Positions 8,711 through 16,732 of a DNA stretch of 64,000 nt are shown here, in pieces. The stretch covers positions 4,526,001-4,590,000 of the forward strand of contig NZ_LR590484.1 in the NCBI RefSeq assembly GCF_901482695.1, read 5' to 3'. The notes beneath the pieces were generated by a model. The model saw only the letters and a program-made list of their open reading frames with translations. It had not been told where the DNA came from and searched no databases. The stretch is from Sphingobacterium thalpophilum (GTDB lineage Bacteria > Bacteroidota > Bacteroidia > Sphingobacteriales > Sphingobacteriaceae). Numbering within the stretch: the stretch's first letter is position 1; every line of letters starts with the position of its first letter. The position numbers and the translations under genes are program-made.

Positions 8711-10711
8711 TTGTCAAAATCGACTTTTAACAAAGGGATAGTTGTTCCCAGTCTTATTTTTATCATCGGTGTATGCCTGTTGTCCGTCTTCCTGCCAACA
8801 TTGACCGTACGTATCCTGGATGCGGTCAAAGGCTTTATATTTGTTAACCTCAATTGGGTGTATGTCTGGGGGGTGACCTTGTTTGTTATTTTTTTAGTAT
8901 ACCTGATGTTCAGCAAATTTGGTAACATCAAACTCGGTAGTAACGATAGCAAACCAGAATATTCATTCTTTTCCTGGATTTCGATGCTTTTTGCTGCAGG
9001 CATGGGTATAGGCCTGATGTATTTTAGTGTCGCCGAGCCTATGCAGCACTATTCGACAGAGGTGTTTGCCAGCAATCACTACATCAACCGCGTAAAAAAT
9101 GCGCAGCTCTATACTTTTTTTCATTGGGGCATTCATGCCTGGGCTATTTATGGCGTGGTGGGACTCGCTCTGTCTTATTTTGCGTACCGCTATCGGCTAC
9201 CGCTCTCCCTGCGCAGCTGCTTTTATCCACTGCTAAAAAATAAGATCAATGGCAAATGGGGGAATGCCATTGATGTGTTTGCGCTATGCAGCACCTTCTT
9301 CGGAATTACTACAACCCTCGGATTTGGTGTGGTACAGGTCAATGCGGGACTGCAGACGCTAGGAATTGTGTCGGAAAGCAGTTTTACTTATCAGATCATC
9401 ATTGTCGGGATATTAACACTGCTTGCCATACTTTCGGCGACCTCAGGCGTGGACAAAGGGGTAAAGCTACTAAGTAATATTAACATCATTTCGGTGGTGA
9501 TACTGTTGCTGTTTGTGCTCTTTCTCGGACCGACGGTATACCTCATCGGTAGTTTTACCGAAGGTATCGGTAATTATGTAAACAATTTTTTTAGCCTGAC
9601 CTTTGACACGCATGTGTACGACGAAGCGACCTTACCATGGTTTTACAACTGGACCATCCTCTATTGGGCCTGGTGGATATCCTGGTCGCCTTATGTGGGG
9701 CTTTTTATTGCGAAAATTTCCAGGGGGCGCACCATTCGAGAATTTGTCGCAGCGGTGCTCATTATTCCGACCCTCTTTAATTTTATCTGGATGTCGGTAT
9801 TTGGCAATAGTGCTATCTGGTTTGATATCAATATCGCCAAGGGTGCGCTGAGCATCCTGGCCGATAATCCGGATGCTCTGATGTTCAAGTTTCTGGATTA
9901 TCTGCCGCTGTCGGAGCTGGTCAGTTATCTGGTGATCCTGATCATTGTGATATTTTTTGTGACTTCGGCAGATTCGGGAATATTCGTGATGAACAGCATA
10001 GCAACCAAGAACGCTGTCAAATCACCGAAATGGCAAATGGTCTTTTGGGGTGCATTGCTGGCGATACTCGCCCTGATGCTGCTCAACACCGGCGGACTGC
10101 AGGCATTACAGACCATGACGCTCATTACCGCACTGCCATTTTCTATCATCATGCTGCTATTCTGCATCAGTCTGGTCAAGGCGCTGACGATAGACCGAAG
10201 CTACTATGAGCGCGACTTTTCGGTGAGCACAGTGCCCTGGTCGGGCGAATTCTGGAAAGACCGTCTCAAACAGATCGTGTCGTTTAAAAGCCGTGGATCG
10301 GTCGATCAGTTTATCGACACAACGGTCAAGCAGGCTTTCGAGGAATTGAAGGCCGAGTTTGGACAAAATGGCATCGAGGCCAAAGTGCAGCTCCTTGATA
10401 GTCCAAGGAGAATGCAGATCGAAATCCGCCACGATGTTGTCAACAACTTTATTTATGGCGTCAAAAATCAGCTCAAAGTGGTATCCGACTATGTAATGGA
10501 GGAAGAGAATCTCCCCGATTTGGACGATAAGAAAACTTATTTTCCAAAATCGTATTTTGGCGATGCCAGGGAAGGCTATGATGTACAGTACTTTACTAAA
10601 AATGAACTGATCAGCGATGTGCTCAAGCATTACGAACGCTTTCTGGAGATCATCTCCGAAGAGAAAAATGAAATGTTTATCAGCAGTAATGCCAATAAAA
10701 ATATGCGCTGA
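8711..10711 (+). CDS. BCCT-family betaine/choline/carnitine-type osmolyte transporter
   Basis: The 666-residue protein has the BCCT fold: about 12 membrane helices, AAGMGIGLMYFSVAEPM near residue 98, HWGIHAWAIYG, and the family signature YWAWWISWSPYVGLFIAKISRGRT around residues 316-335 with the tryptophans that cage a quaternary ammonium group. A soluble C-terminal tail of about 150 residues (after ~505) resembles the long osmosensing tails of BetT-type proteins. It probably imports glycine betaine, choline or a related solute with Na+ or H+; substrate and ion are not resolved. The start is TTG: an in-frame stop lies 15 bases upstream and no ATG is available. Confidence 0.92.
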   Translation: MSKSTFNKGIVVPSLIFIIGVCLLSVFLPTLTVRILDAVKGFIFVNLNWVYVWGVTLFVIFLVYLMFSKFGNIKLGSNDSKPEYSFFSWISMLFAAGMGIGLMYFSVAEPMQHYSTEVFASNHYINRVKNAQLYTFFHWGIHAWAIYGVVGLALSYFAYRYRLPLSLRSCFYPLLKNKINGKWGNAIDVFALCSTFFGITTTLGFGVVQVNAGLQTLGIVSESSFTYQIIIVGILTLLAILSATSGVDKGVKLLSNINIISVVILLLFVLFLGPTVYLIGSFTEGIGNYVNNFFSLTFDTHVYDEATLPWFYNWTILYWAWWISWSPYVGLFIAKISRGRTIREFVAAVLIIPTLFNFIWMSVFGNSAIWFDINIAKGALSILADNPDALMFKFLDYLPLSELVSYLVILIIVIFFVTSADSGIFVMNSIATKNAVKSPKWQMVFWGALLAILALMLLNTGGLQALQTMTLITALPFSIIMLLFCISLVKALTIDRSYYERDFSVSTVPWSGEFWKDRLKQIVSFKSRGSVDQFIDTTVKQAFEELKAEFGQNGIEAKVQLLDSPRRMQIEIRHDVVNNFIYGVKNQLKVVSDYVMEEENLPDLDDKKTYFPKSYFGDAREGYDVQYFTKNELISDVLKHYERFLEIISEEKNEMFISSNANKNMR

Positions 10712-10760
10712 GAACCGGCACGAGTGCCCGGCCTGCATGCGTAGGTCCGATAGCGACCGA

Positions 10761-10806
10761 CCGTTTTTGGATAAGCAACAGCTCATTCCAAGAACGGCGG
10801 TTTTTG
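10761..10806 (+). terminator. Possible terminator after BCCT gene
   Basis: CCGTTTTTGGA (10761-10771) can pair with TCCAAGAACGG (10787-10797) with one G-U pair and a 15-base loop, followed by CGGTTTTTG. It lies about 50 bases after the transporter stop and before the gpsA promoter. The large loop and imperfect tail make this a moderate call. Confidence 0.4.
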
Positions 10807-10846
10807 TAGCCCTTCTGGGGCCAATCTGCACTTTTTTGTTGTTTTA

Positions 10847-10878
10847 TTTGCTTATTGATTAATTTTTAACTATCTTTG
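10847..10878 (+). promoter_or_regulatory. Predicted promoter of the gpsA-ggpPS operon
   Basis: TTTG at 10847-10850 and TATCTTTG at 10871-10878 are separated by 20 bases, matching the Bacteroidota sigma-A promoter (TTTG or TTG, about 19-21 bases, TAnnTTTG). It gives a leader of roughly 55 bases before the TTG start at 10941. The leader contains an inverted repeat, GCAAAAGCA (10901-10909) with TGCTTTTTGC (10912-10921), that could form a short bulged hairpin ahead of the start. Confidence 0.6.
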
Positions 10879-10940
10879 TGAAGTAATAGATAACCAAATT
10901 GCAAAAGCAACTGCTTTTTGCTGTTTAAAACCCCAACGAT

Positions 10941-11930
10941 TTGAATGAGATTAGTGTGATAGGTGGTGGGAGTTGGGCCACGGCCCTGGTAAAAATATTG
11001 ACGGAAAACAGTGTTCACGTAAACTGGTACCTGAGGCGCAGCGAGCAGGTGCGCTCGATTACCAAAGAAGCTGTAAACCCTGACTACCTATCTTTTTTAA
11101 AACTGGACAATACAAAAATTTATGCTTCGGATGATCTGGATGATATCATAGACCGGTCCAATGTGGTATTGTTTGTTGTACCTAGCGCACATCTGCCCGG
11201 CGTATGTGCCCAGATAAATGAAAATAAGCTTTCCGGGAAATTTATCATTACTTCGATCAAAGGAACAGTCGGGCCAGACAATCTGCTGCCCAGTGCTTAT
11301 CTGGCCAGCTGCTTTGATTTGAAAGACTTTCAGCAAGGCATGATTGCCGGACCCTGCCACGCCGAGGAAATCGCACGCAACAAGAAAACCTACATGACGC
11401 TTTGCGGTCCAAATGAGGGATTTATCAGGAAGATCGAGGCTTGGTTTGCCTCGCCTTATATCCAGGTCCATTATTGTCCGGATATGAGTGGCGTGGAATA
11501 TGCTGCGATTTATAAGAATGTGGTCGGTATCGTCTGTGGAATGGCGCAAGGACTGCATTATGGCGACAATTTTATGGCCGTACTGGTCTCTAATGCCATC
11601 TATGAACTGGAGCAGCTACTAGCTGCCCTCGGCGGCGGACAGTCCAGGCTGGCCAGCTCCACCTACCTGGGGGACCTGCTGGTCACCGGATACTCTGCAC
11701 ACAGCCGCAACCGGACCTTTGGTGAGTACCTTGGACGCGGACATTCGGTATTTGAAGCTCGGCAGATGCTGGGCATGGTGGCCGAGGGATACTTTGCTAC
11801 CCTCGGACTGATAAACACAACTGCAGGTCTTGGATTAAACTTGCCGCTGCTCAACACCGCCTACCGCGTCATGTACAAACGAATGCCCGTCATTGATGAA
11901 TTTAAACTTTTAGAAAGGAATATACGATAA
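10941..11930 (+). CDS. gpsA: NAD(P)H-dependent glycerol-3-phosphate dehydrogenase
   Basis: The 329-residue protein begins with a Rossmann motif VIGGGSWATALV (residues 6-17) and has the GpsA-type IKGT segment near residue 107, GPCHAEEIA, and the catalytic-lysine segment YKNVVGIVCGMAQGL near residue 190. It reduces dihydroxyacetone phosphate to sn-glycerol-3-phosphate. The next gene starts one base after its stop and encodes a glucosylglycerol-phosphate synthase-like enzyme that would consume glycerol-3-phosphate, so this copy is probably dedicated to osmolyte synthesis rather than phospholipid synthesis (inference). The start codon is TTG; the only nearby ATG (10945) is out of frame and runs into a stop at once. 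Confidence 0.92.
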   Translation: MNEISVIGGGSWATALVKILTENSVHVNWYLRRSEQVRSITKEAVNPDYLSFLKLDNTKIYASDDLDDIIDRSNVVLFVVPSAHLPGVCAQINENKLSGKFIITSIKGTVGPDNLLPSAYLASCFDLKDFQQGMIAGPCHAEEIARNKKTYMTLCGPNEGFIRKIEAWFASPYIQVHYCPDMSGVEYAAIYKNVVGIVCGMAQGLHYGDNFMAVLVSNAIYELEQLLAALGGGQSRLASSTYLGDLLVTGYSAHSRNRTFGEYLGRGHSVFEARQMLGMVAEGYFATLGLINTTAGLGLNLPLLNTAYRVMYKRMPVIDEFKLLERNIR

Positions 11931-11931
11931 T

Positions 11932-14178
11932 ATGTTATTAGCAACAGATTTAGATGGAACTTTTTTGGGCGGAAAAATGGAAGACCGCCTCAGATTATAT
12001 AGATTGATAAAAGCAAACCGGGATATTCAGCTCGTATTTGTCACCGGTCGGGGACTGGAATCGGTCCTACCACTGCTGAGCGACCCGTTGATCCCAGTGC
12101 CAGATTTTATTATCGCCGACGTGGGGGCCACTGTGGTCAACGGACATACCCTGGAAGCCATCGAACCGCTACAAAGTGAAATTGAGGAAAAATGGCCCAA
12201 GACTTACGCTATCCGATCGGAACTGGAAGAAATACCACAGCTCAGTTATCAGCATGTGCCCCAGCAGCGCCGGAGCTCCTTTTATTATGAGTCTGATGTA
12301 GACCGTGAGCGGGTGCAGCAGGTTGCCGATAAATACGACTGTGATATCATCACCTCGGCGGACCGGTATCTGGACCTGCTGCCCAAAGGCGTAAATAAAG
12401 GAACAACACTCAGGACCCTGATCGAGTTTTTGAATATTCCTGCCGATCAGGTCATGGTGGCAGGAGATACGCTGAATGACCTCGCCCTGTTTCAGATTGG
12501 TTTTAATGGCGTTGCTGTCGGCAAATCGGAAAGCAGTCTGCTGGATGCCATCAACGAGCTGGATACGGCCTATCGGGCAGAAGCAGCCGGCGCTGGAGGT
12601 ATTCTGGAATATATGGCTACACATAGCCCGTTTCAACAGTTGATCCGTAGTGAACGGAAAACATCCCCAAAAGGCAAGCCTAAAAAGTCGGGACAGCTCG
12701 TGATGGTATACCATAGGCTACCCTTTGAAAAGGAATCAATAAATGGAAAAACGGTACGTGTGGCCCCAAAAAGTCCCAACGGTATTATTCCTTCCTTGCT
12801 GGGTTTGTTTGAAAAGGGACGGTCTGGTCTCTGGATCGGAGAGGAGGCACTGCAGGAAGATGGAAATGCGGTGCCCAATCAGCTGGTGGATGAAACGAGA
12901 TATCCCAATCTGGTCGCTTCGACAATATCGTTGTCGAAGGAAGATATTGATCAGTTTTATCGTGTGTTTTCAAAGGAGGCTTTCTGGCCCACCATCTTTT
13001 CATTTGTGGACAAAGCCAAGTTTAACCACGAAGACTGGGATCATTATCTTCACATCAACAGACTCTTTGCGGATCGTGTCGCCCGGGAAGCGGATGAGGG
13101 AGCTCTCGTCTGGATACATGAGTATAACCTTTGGATGGTGCCATCTTTCCTCAAAACCATGCGTCCTGATCTGAAGATTGGATTCTTTCACCATACGGCA
13201 TTTCCGGCAGCAGATATTTTTAATATCATTCCCTGGCGGAAAGAGATCATCGGCAGCCTGCTGCTCTGTGACTTTATCAGTTTCCATATCCCGAGGTATG
13301 TGGAGAATTTTGTGGATGTGATCCGTAGTCACACGCCTTTTAAGGTTGTCAAGAAAGTCGGTGTGGCCAACCAGTTTCTTACCTATAGCTGTGCGCTTGG
13401 CGTGGATCAGATGACCAAGGTCATTGAGGTGGATGGGAGGCAGATCAGGCTTGGGGCGCAGCCGGTAGGCGTCAACCGGGATCATATCCAGCACATCCTT
13501 AATGATGGCGGTATCAGGGACGATATCGAACAGCTGAAAGCGATGAAGGTGGAGTCAGGCATAACACGGATCATATCGGTCGAACGCTTGGATTATGTCA
13601 AAGGACCATTGGAAAAAATACAGGCCTTTGGTGAATTTCTGGAAGAATACCCCGAATTTAGGGGGAAAATAGAGCTTGTCAATGTCTGCACGCCTCCCTC
13701 CCAAGGAATGACGATCTATGATGAGATCCGGGATCAGGTCAATCAGGCCGTGGGGGAGATCAATGGTAAATTTGCGACCATGAACTGGAATCCCATCCAA
13801 TATTTTTACCGTGCTCTGCCCTTTGAGGAAGTCGTCAAGCAATACGCGCTAAGTGACATCGCATGGATTACCCCACTGCGGGACGGCTTAAATTTGGTGG
13901 CCAAAGAGTATATCGCCACGCATGGGCTGTTGGATACATCGGGGATACTTGTCTTGTCTGAATTTGCAGGAGCTTCGGTCGAACTGCCATATGCGATATT
14001 GACTAATCCCTACGACCGAAAAAGTATGAAAGAATCGCTGCTCAAAGCGTTGGTGATGGAGCCCGGCGAAGCGCAACTAAGGGCAAGGCGGTTATATGAG
14101 CATATCGAGCACTATGATATCCATTTCTGGGGGCGGGATTTTGTTAATGAGCTCGAAAAATCCGTGAAGCAGAGGTAG
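11932..14178 (+). CDS. ggpPS: Bifunctional glucosylglycerol-phosphate phosphatase/synthase (HAD-GT20 fusion)
   Basis: The 748-residue protein has an N-terminal HAD phosphatase (DLDGT at residues 6-10, GDTLND near 178) and, from about residue 255, a retaining GT20 transferase with RLDYVKGP (~552) and PLRDGLNLVAKEY (~648). The transferase begins with VYHRLPFEKE and KSPNGIIPSLLG and contains PWRKEI and FHIPRYVENF, which I associate with glucosylglycerol-phosphate synthases rather than trehalose-6-phosphate synthase OtsA. Fused phosphatase-synthases of this order are known from Stenotrophomonas (GgpPS). The predicted reaction is ADP-glucose plus glycerol-3-phosphate to glucosylglycerol phosphate, then dephosphorylation to the compatible solute. 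The immediately upstream gpsA supplies one substrate. The main alternative is a trehalose-6-phosphate synthase/phosphatase; the gpsA linkage argues against it. Confidence 0.8.
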   Translation: MLLATDLDGTFLGGKMEDRLRLYRLIKANRDIQLVFVTGRGLESVLPLLSDPLIPVPDFIIADVGATVVNGHTLEAIEPLQSEIEEKWPKTYAIRSELEEIPQLSYQHVPQQRRSSFYYESDVDRERVQQVADKYDCDIITSADRYLDLLPKGVNKGTTLRTLIEFLNIPADQVMVAGDTLNDLALFQIGFNGVAVGKSESSLLDAINELDTAYRAEAAGAGGILEYMATHSPFQQLIRSERKTSPKGKPKKSGQLVMVYHRLPFEKESINGKTVRVAPKSPNGIIPSLLGLFEKGRSGLWIGEEALQEDGNAVPNQLVDETRYPNLVASTISLSKEDIDQFYRVFSKEAFWPTIFSFVDKAKFNHEDWDHYLHINRLFADRVAREADEGALVWIHEYNLWMVPSFLKTMRPDLKIGFFHHTAFPAADIFNIIPWRKEIIGSLLLCDFISFHIPRYVENFVDVIRSHTPFKVVKKVGVANQFLTYSCALGVDQMTKVIEVDGRQIRLGAQPVGVNRDHIQHILNDGGIRDDIEQLKAMKVESGITRIISVERLDYVKGPLEKIQAFGEFLEEYPEFRGKIELVNVCTPPSQGMTIYDEIRDQVNQAVGEINGKFATMNWNPIQYFYRALPFEEVVKQYALSDIAWITPLRDGLNLVAKEYIATHGLLDTSGILVLSEFAGASVELPYAILTNPYDRKSMKESLLKALVMEPGEAQLRARRLYEHIEHYDIHFWGRDFVNELEKSVKQR

Positions 14179-14185
14179 GAAAACA

Positions 14186-14551
14186 TTATCCGCCTAACAT
14201 GCTCTTCACGACCTTTTCCAGATCATCTAGGCTAAAAGGCTTTTCAAGAAAAATATCAGCGCCGGCATCCGCAGCTAGCTTCTCTATATTATAGTTGGCT
14301 GAAAGAAGGATAACAGGGATATACCGGTGTAAGGGATGAGCCTTGAGCAACCGTATCGCCTCTACGCCACCAATGCTGGGTATCCAGTTGTCCATGAGGA
14401 TCAGATTCGGCTGGACCATACTGACCCGTTCGATAACATCGTGTGAGGTTTGGGAAACAGCAACCTGATAGCCGTCGTGCTCAAGTATAAGCGAACAGAT
14501 CTCCAAAATATTGATGTCGTCATCAAAGATCAGTATAGTTTTAGCTTCCAT
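14186..14551 (-). CDS. Single-domain response regulator (CheY-like receiver)
   Basis: The 121-residue protein is one receiver domain: acidic pocket FDDD (residues 9-12), phospho-acceptor Asp54 in ILMDNWIP, a conserved serine in ILLSAN, and Lys in EKPF near residue 104. There is no output domain, so it must act by protein contact or as a phosphate sink. It is convergent with ggpPS, only seven bases apart. No kinase is adjacent; orphan hybrid or soluble kinases elsewhere (two sensor kinases lie at 42.9-47.6 kb) could be partners, but nothing links them directly. Confidence 0.9.
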   Translation of the reverse strand: MEAKTILIFDDDINILEICSLILEHDGYQVAVSQTSHDVIERVSMVQPNLILMDNWIPSIGGVEAIRLLKAHPLHRYIPVILLSANYNIEKLAADAGADIFLEKPFSLDDLEKVVKSMLGG

Positions 14552-15060
14552 CGATAGTTAGTATTTGTGGTCGTTGTCTGAATATACGAAATATTAAAAA
14601 GGTGGGATTGCCGCTATACAAAAGAATCGAGAAATACTGGTCAGCTCATGTGCAAATCGATCCCTATAACTCATATTTTTGACTCATATCATCATTTGCA
14701 ACTTATTGGTTACAGATCGTTTTTTCTATTGATGTTACAAAAGAAGATCAATGGCTGACCGGGAGAATGTAGGGCAGTATGTACAAAATAGTGACAAGCA
14801 AATGATGTGTATCTTTCTGCAGATATGTTCTGGTATCCTCTCCACTGTGATCGGAAATATGCTCTTGAAAGTTTGCCAGATCATGCATATTCCATAGCAA
14901 CGATAACGCAAAGATACCAGCGATAGTTCGCGTGCTGCTCCCTGTTAAAATGCGATATGGTGGGGCATCGTACATCGGATCTCTTCAGTCCAATTGTTTA
15001 TCGAATATTGATGGTAAGTTAATACTAAAGAAACTTTGTACTGTTACATTTGGCACCGCA
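14552..15060. other. 509-base intergenic region upstream of ECF sigma gene
   Basis: No convincing gene is present. A 48-codon open frame at 14751-14897 has no recognisable feature and is cysteine- and methionine-rich by chance-like composition. The octamer ACTCATAT occurs twice, 13 bases apart (14669-14676 and 14682-14689). TACATTTG at 15045-15052 matches the -7 consensus but has no matching -33 element and sits only eight bases from the sigma-factor ATG. The region probably holds the divergent promoters of the response regulator and the sigma operon. Confidence 0.5.
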
Positions 15061-15585
15061 ATGGAACACATTCGGCCTATCAAATCTTCTGATCAGAAAA
15101 GCTTCAATAGTGTATACGAAATGTATCACGGGCAGATTTATGGTTTTGTCCTAAAGCGGACGCAGTCGGACTATATTGCCCAGGAAGTCACCCAGCTGAC
15201 TTTCATCAAACTGTGGAACCAACGCGAGAAATTGAACGAGGAGCTCAGCATTCTGATTCAGCTCTTCGGCATGGCCCGACAGGTGATGATTGATCTGCTG
15301 CGCAAGGAGGCCATCCGGTTTAAACATGAAGGCCAGACCGCGGCAACACCTTTTACCGATAGCCTGATCCGATCCATAGAAAGCAAAGACCTGTTGCAAA
15401 TGATGGAAAGAGATATCCAGAATATGCCACGCATGCGACGCAAGGTCTTTGAACTAAGCCGCAAAGACGAGCTCTCGCATAAAGAGATCGCAGCCCTGTT
15501 TTCCATCTCCACCAAAACGGTGGAACAGCATATCACGAAAGCTCTGTTGCAGCTCAAACAGCACCTTTATTCGATTATGTTATAA
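15061..15585 (+). CDS. ECF RNA polymerase sigma factor (FecI-like)
   Basis: The 174-residue protein has sigma region 2 (FNSVYEMYHGQIYGFVLKR, then EVTQLTFIKLWNQREKL) and region 4 with a helix-turn-helix (LSHKEIAALFSISTKTVEQH) as in Bacteroidota SusC/SusD-linked ECF factors. I place the start at the ATG at 15061, which gives family-typical length; a frame open from 14932 would add 43 unrelated residues. A FecR-type anti-sigma gene follows at 15669 and then susC, susD and a phosphatase gene, so it should drive that locus when its substrate is sensed. Confidence 0.9.
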   Translation: MEHIRPIKSSDQKSFNSVYEMYHGQIYGFVLKRTQSDYIAQEVTQLTFIKLWNQREKLNEELSILIQLFGMARQVMIDLLRKEAIRFKHEGQTAATPFTDSLIRSIESKDLLQMMERDIQNMPRMRRKVFELSRKDELSHKEIAALFSISTKTVEQHITKALLQLKQHLYSIML

Positions 15586-15668
15586 GACCTTAATGTTAAG
15601 GATATAGCTTCTCTATTAAATAATTGTTAAGTAATAAGGGGTAAGCCGCCGGCCTGCGTAATAGGAGT

Positions 15669-16727
15669 ATGAAGCAGGATAAACAGCAGCAGATACGCAA
15701 AAAGATCTGGAAAATGCCCTTTCTGGTCGACGAACTTTTCAAGGACGATGACTGGAGCCTATTTGATGGCACAACGGCACAGCACAAGGTACCCACCGGG
15801 GAAATGAAAAAGCGGATCCAGACCGCAATACAGGCGGCGGAACAACGGCTGGAAAAAAAGGCTGTCCGTAAATATAGGCTCATGCGTCTATTACGCTATA
15901 GTGCCGCAGCGGCCATACTTGTCTTCTTTTCTTTCCATTTTATCACCTGGTGGATCAAAGATGAAGAACACGCAACTAAGGACAGGGCAGTTGCATTGTC
16001 TCAGGCAGTGATGAGTGATACGAGCTGGACCTTTATCGAAAATCGAGCATCCGCGCCCATACGGATCAAGTTGGCGGATGGATCCCATGTTAAGCTGTTT
16101 GCAAAGAGTTGTATTCGCTACCGTAAGGTTTTCACGCCTCAAGCACGCGACATCGAGCTGATCGGGAAGGCCTATTTTGATGTCGCTTCCGACGCCGAAC
16201 GCCCATTTTCGGTATATGCCGGTGGAACCAAAACGACGGCACTCGGCACCTCCTTTACGATCCAGACTGGCAGGAAAAAAAGGGCTGTAACGGTAGCGCT
16301 TCATACCGGCAAGGTGCTTGTTGCCTCGGTGGATCATAAGTTTAAAGCGGTCTTTCTGAAGAGCCCCGGCCAACGGCTGTCCGTTGACAACTTTGGGCTT
16401 ACCAGGGAACATATACCGGTAAAAAAACGCATCGAACAAAAAGAGCTGCACGCTGATTCACCTGTTGACCTGCTGGATCTAAAAAATACACCTATGCCGC
16501 TCGTGCTGCAAGCATTGGAAAGAACTTTTAAGCTTAAGCTTCATATTGGTGACCGGGATATCGCAGACATCCATTATACAGGCCAGATCGATGTGCATAA
16601 AGATCAGGTTAAAGACATCCTAACGACAATCTGTCTGATCAACGAATTGCGCTATGTATCAAATGCCGACGGAAGTTACACCCTTTATAAACAAGATAGT
16701 AAAACCAACGAACATCTAAACAACTAA
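15669..16727 (+). CDS. FecR-family anti-sigma factor
   Basis: The 352-residue protein has a cytoplasmic N-terminal segment of ~70 residues (to hold the sigma factor), one membrane helix (residues ~74-96), a periplasmic FecR domain (LADGSHVKLFAKSCIRYRK to TALGTSFTIQ) and a C-terminal DUF4974/STN-like domain (PLVLQALERTFKLKLHI to LRYVSNADGSYTLYK). It would pass a signal from an outer-membrane transporter to the sigma factor encoded just upstream. It ends five bases before susC. The SusC here lacks the usual signalling (STN) domain, which is discussed in the findings. Confidence 0.9.
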   Translation: MKQDKQQQIRKKIWKMPFLVDELFKDDDWSLFDGTTAQHKVPTGEMKKRIQTAIQAAEQRLEKKAVRKYRLMRLLRYSAAAAILVFFSFHFITWWIKDEEHATKDRAVALSQAVMSDTSWTFIENRASAPIRIKLADGSHVKLFAKSCIRYRKVFTPQARDIELIGKAYFDVASDAERPFSVYAGGTKTTALGTSFTIQTGRKKRAVTVALHTGKVLVASVDHKFKAVFLKSPGQRLSVDNFGLTREHIPVKKRIEQKELHADSPVDLLDLKNTPMPLVLQALERTFKLKLHIGDRDIADIHYTGQIDVHKDQVKDILTTICLINELRYVSNADGSYTLYKQDSKTNEHLNN

Positions 16728-16732
16728 CAGAT

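Noticed and set aside
10157..10831. Antisense open frame of 224 codons across the 3' end of the BCCT gene
   Set aside because: It lies over well-conserved transporter codons, has no recognisable domain and is best explained as a shadow frame.
11932..14178. Calling the HAD-GT20 fusion a trehalose-6-phosphate synthase/phosphatase
   Set aside because: The phosphatase is N-terminal rather than C-terminal as in most TPS-TPP fusions, the transferase has GgpS-like motifs, and gpsA supplies glycerol-3-phosphate immediately upstream.
14751..14897. Small open frame of 48 codons upstream of the ECF sigma gene
   Set aside because: No recognisable signal, motif or clear expression signal; likely chance.
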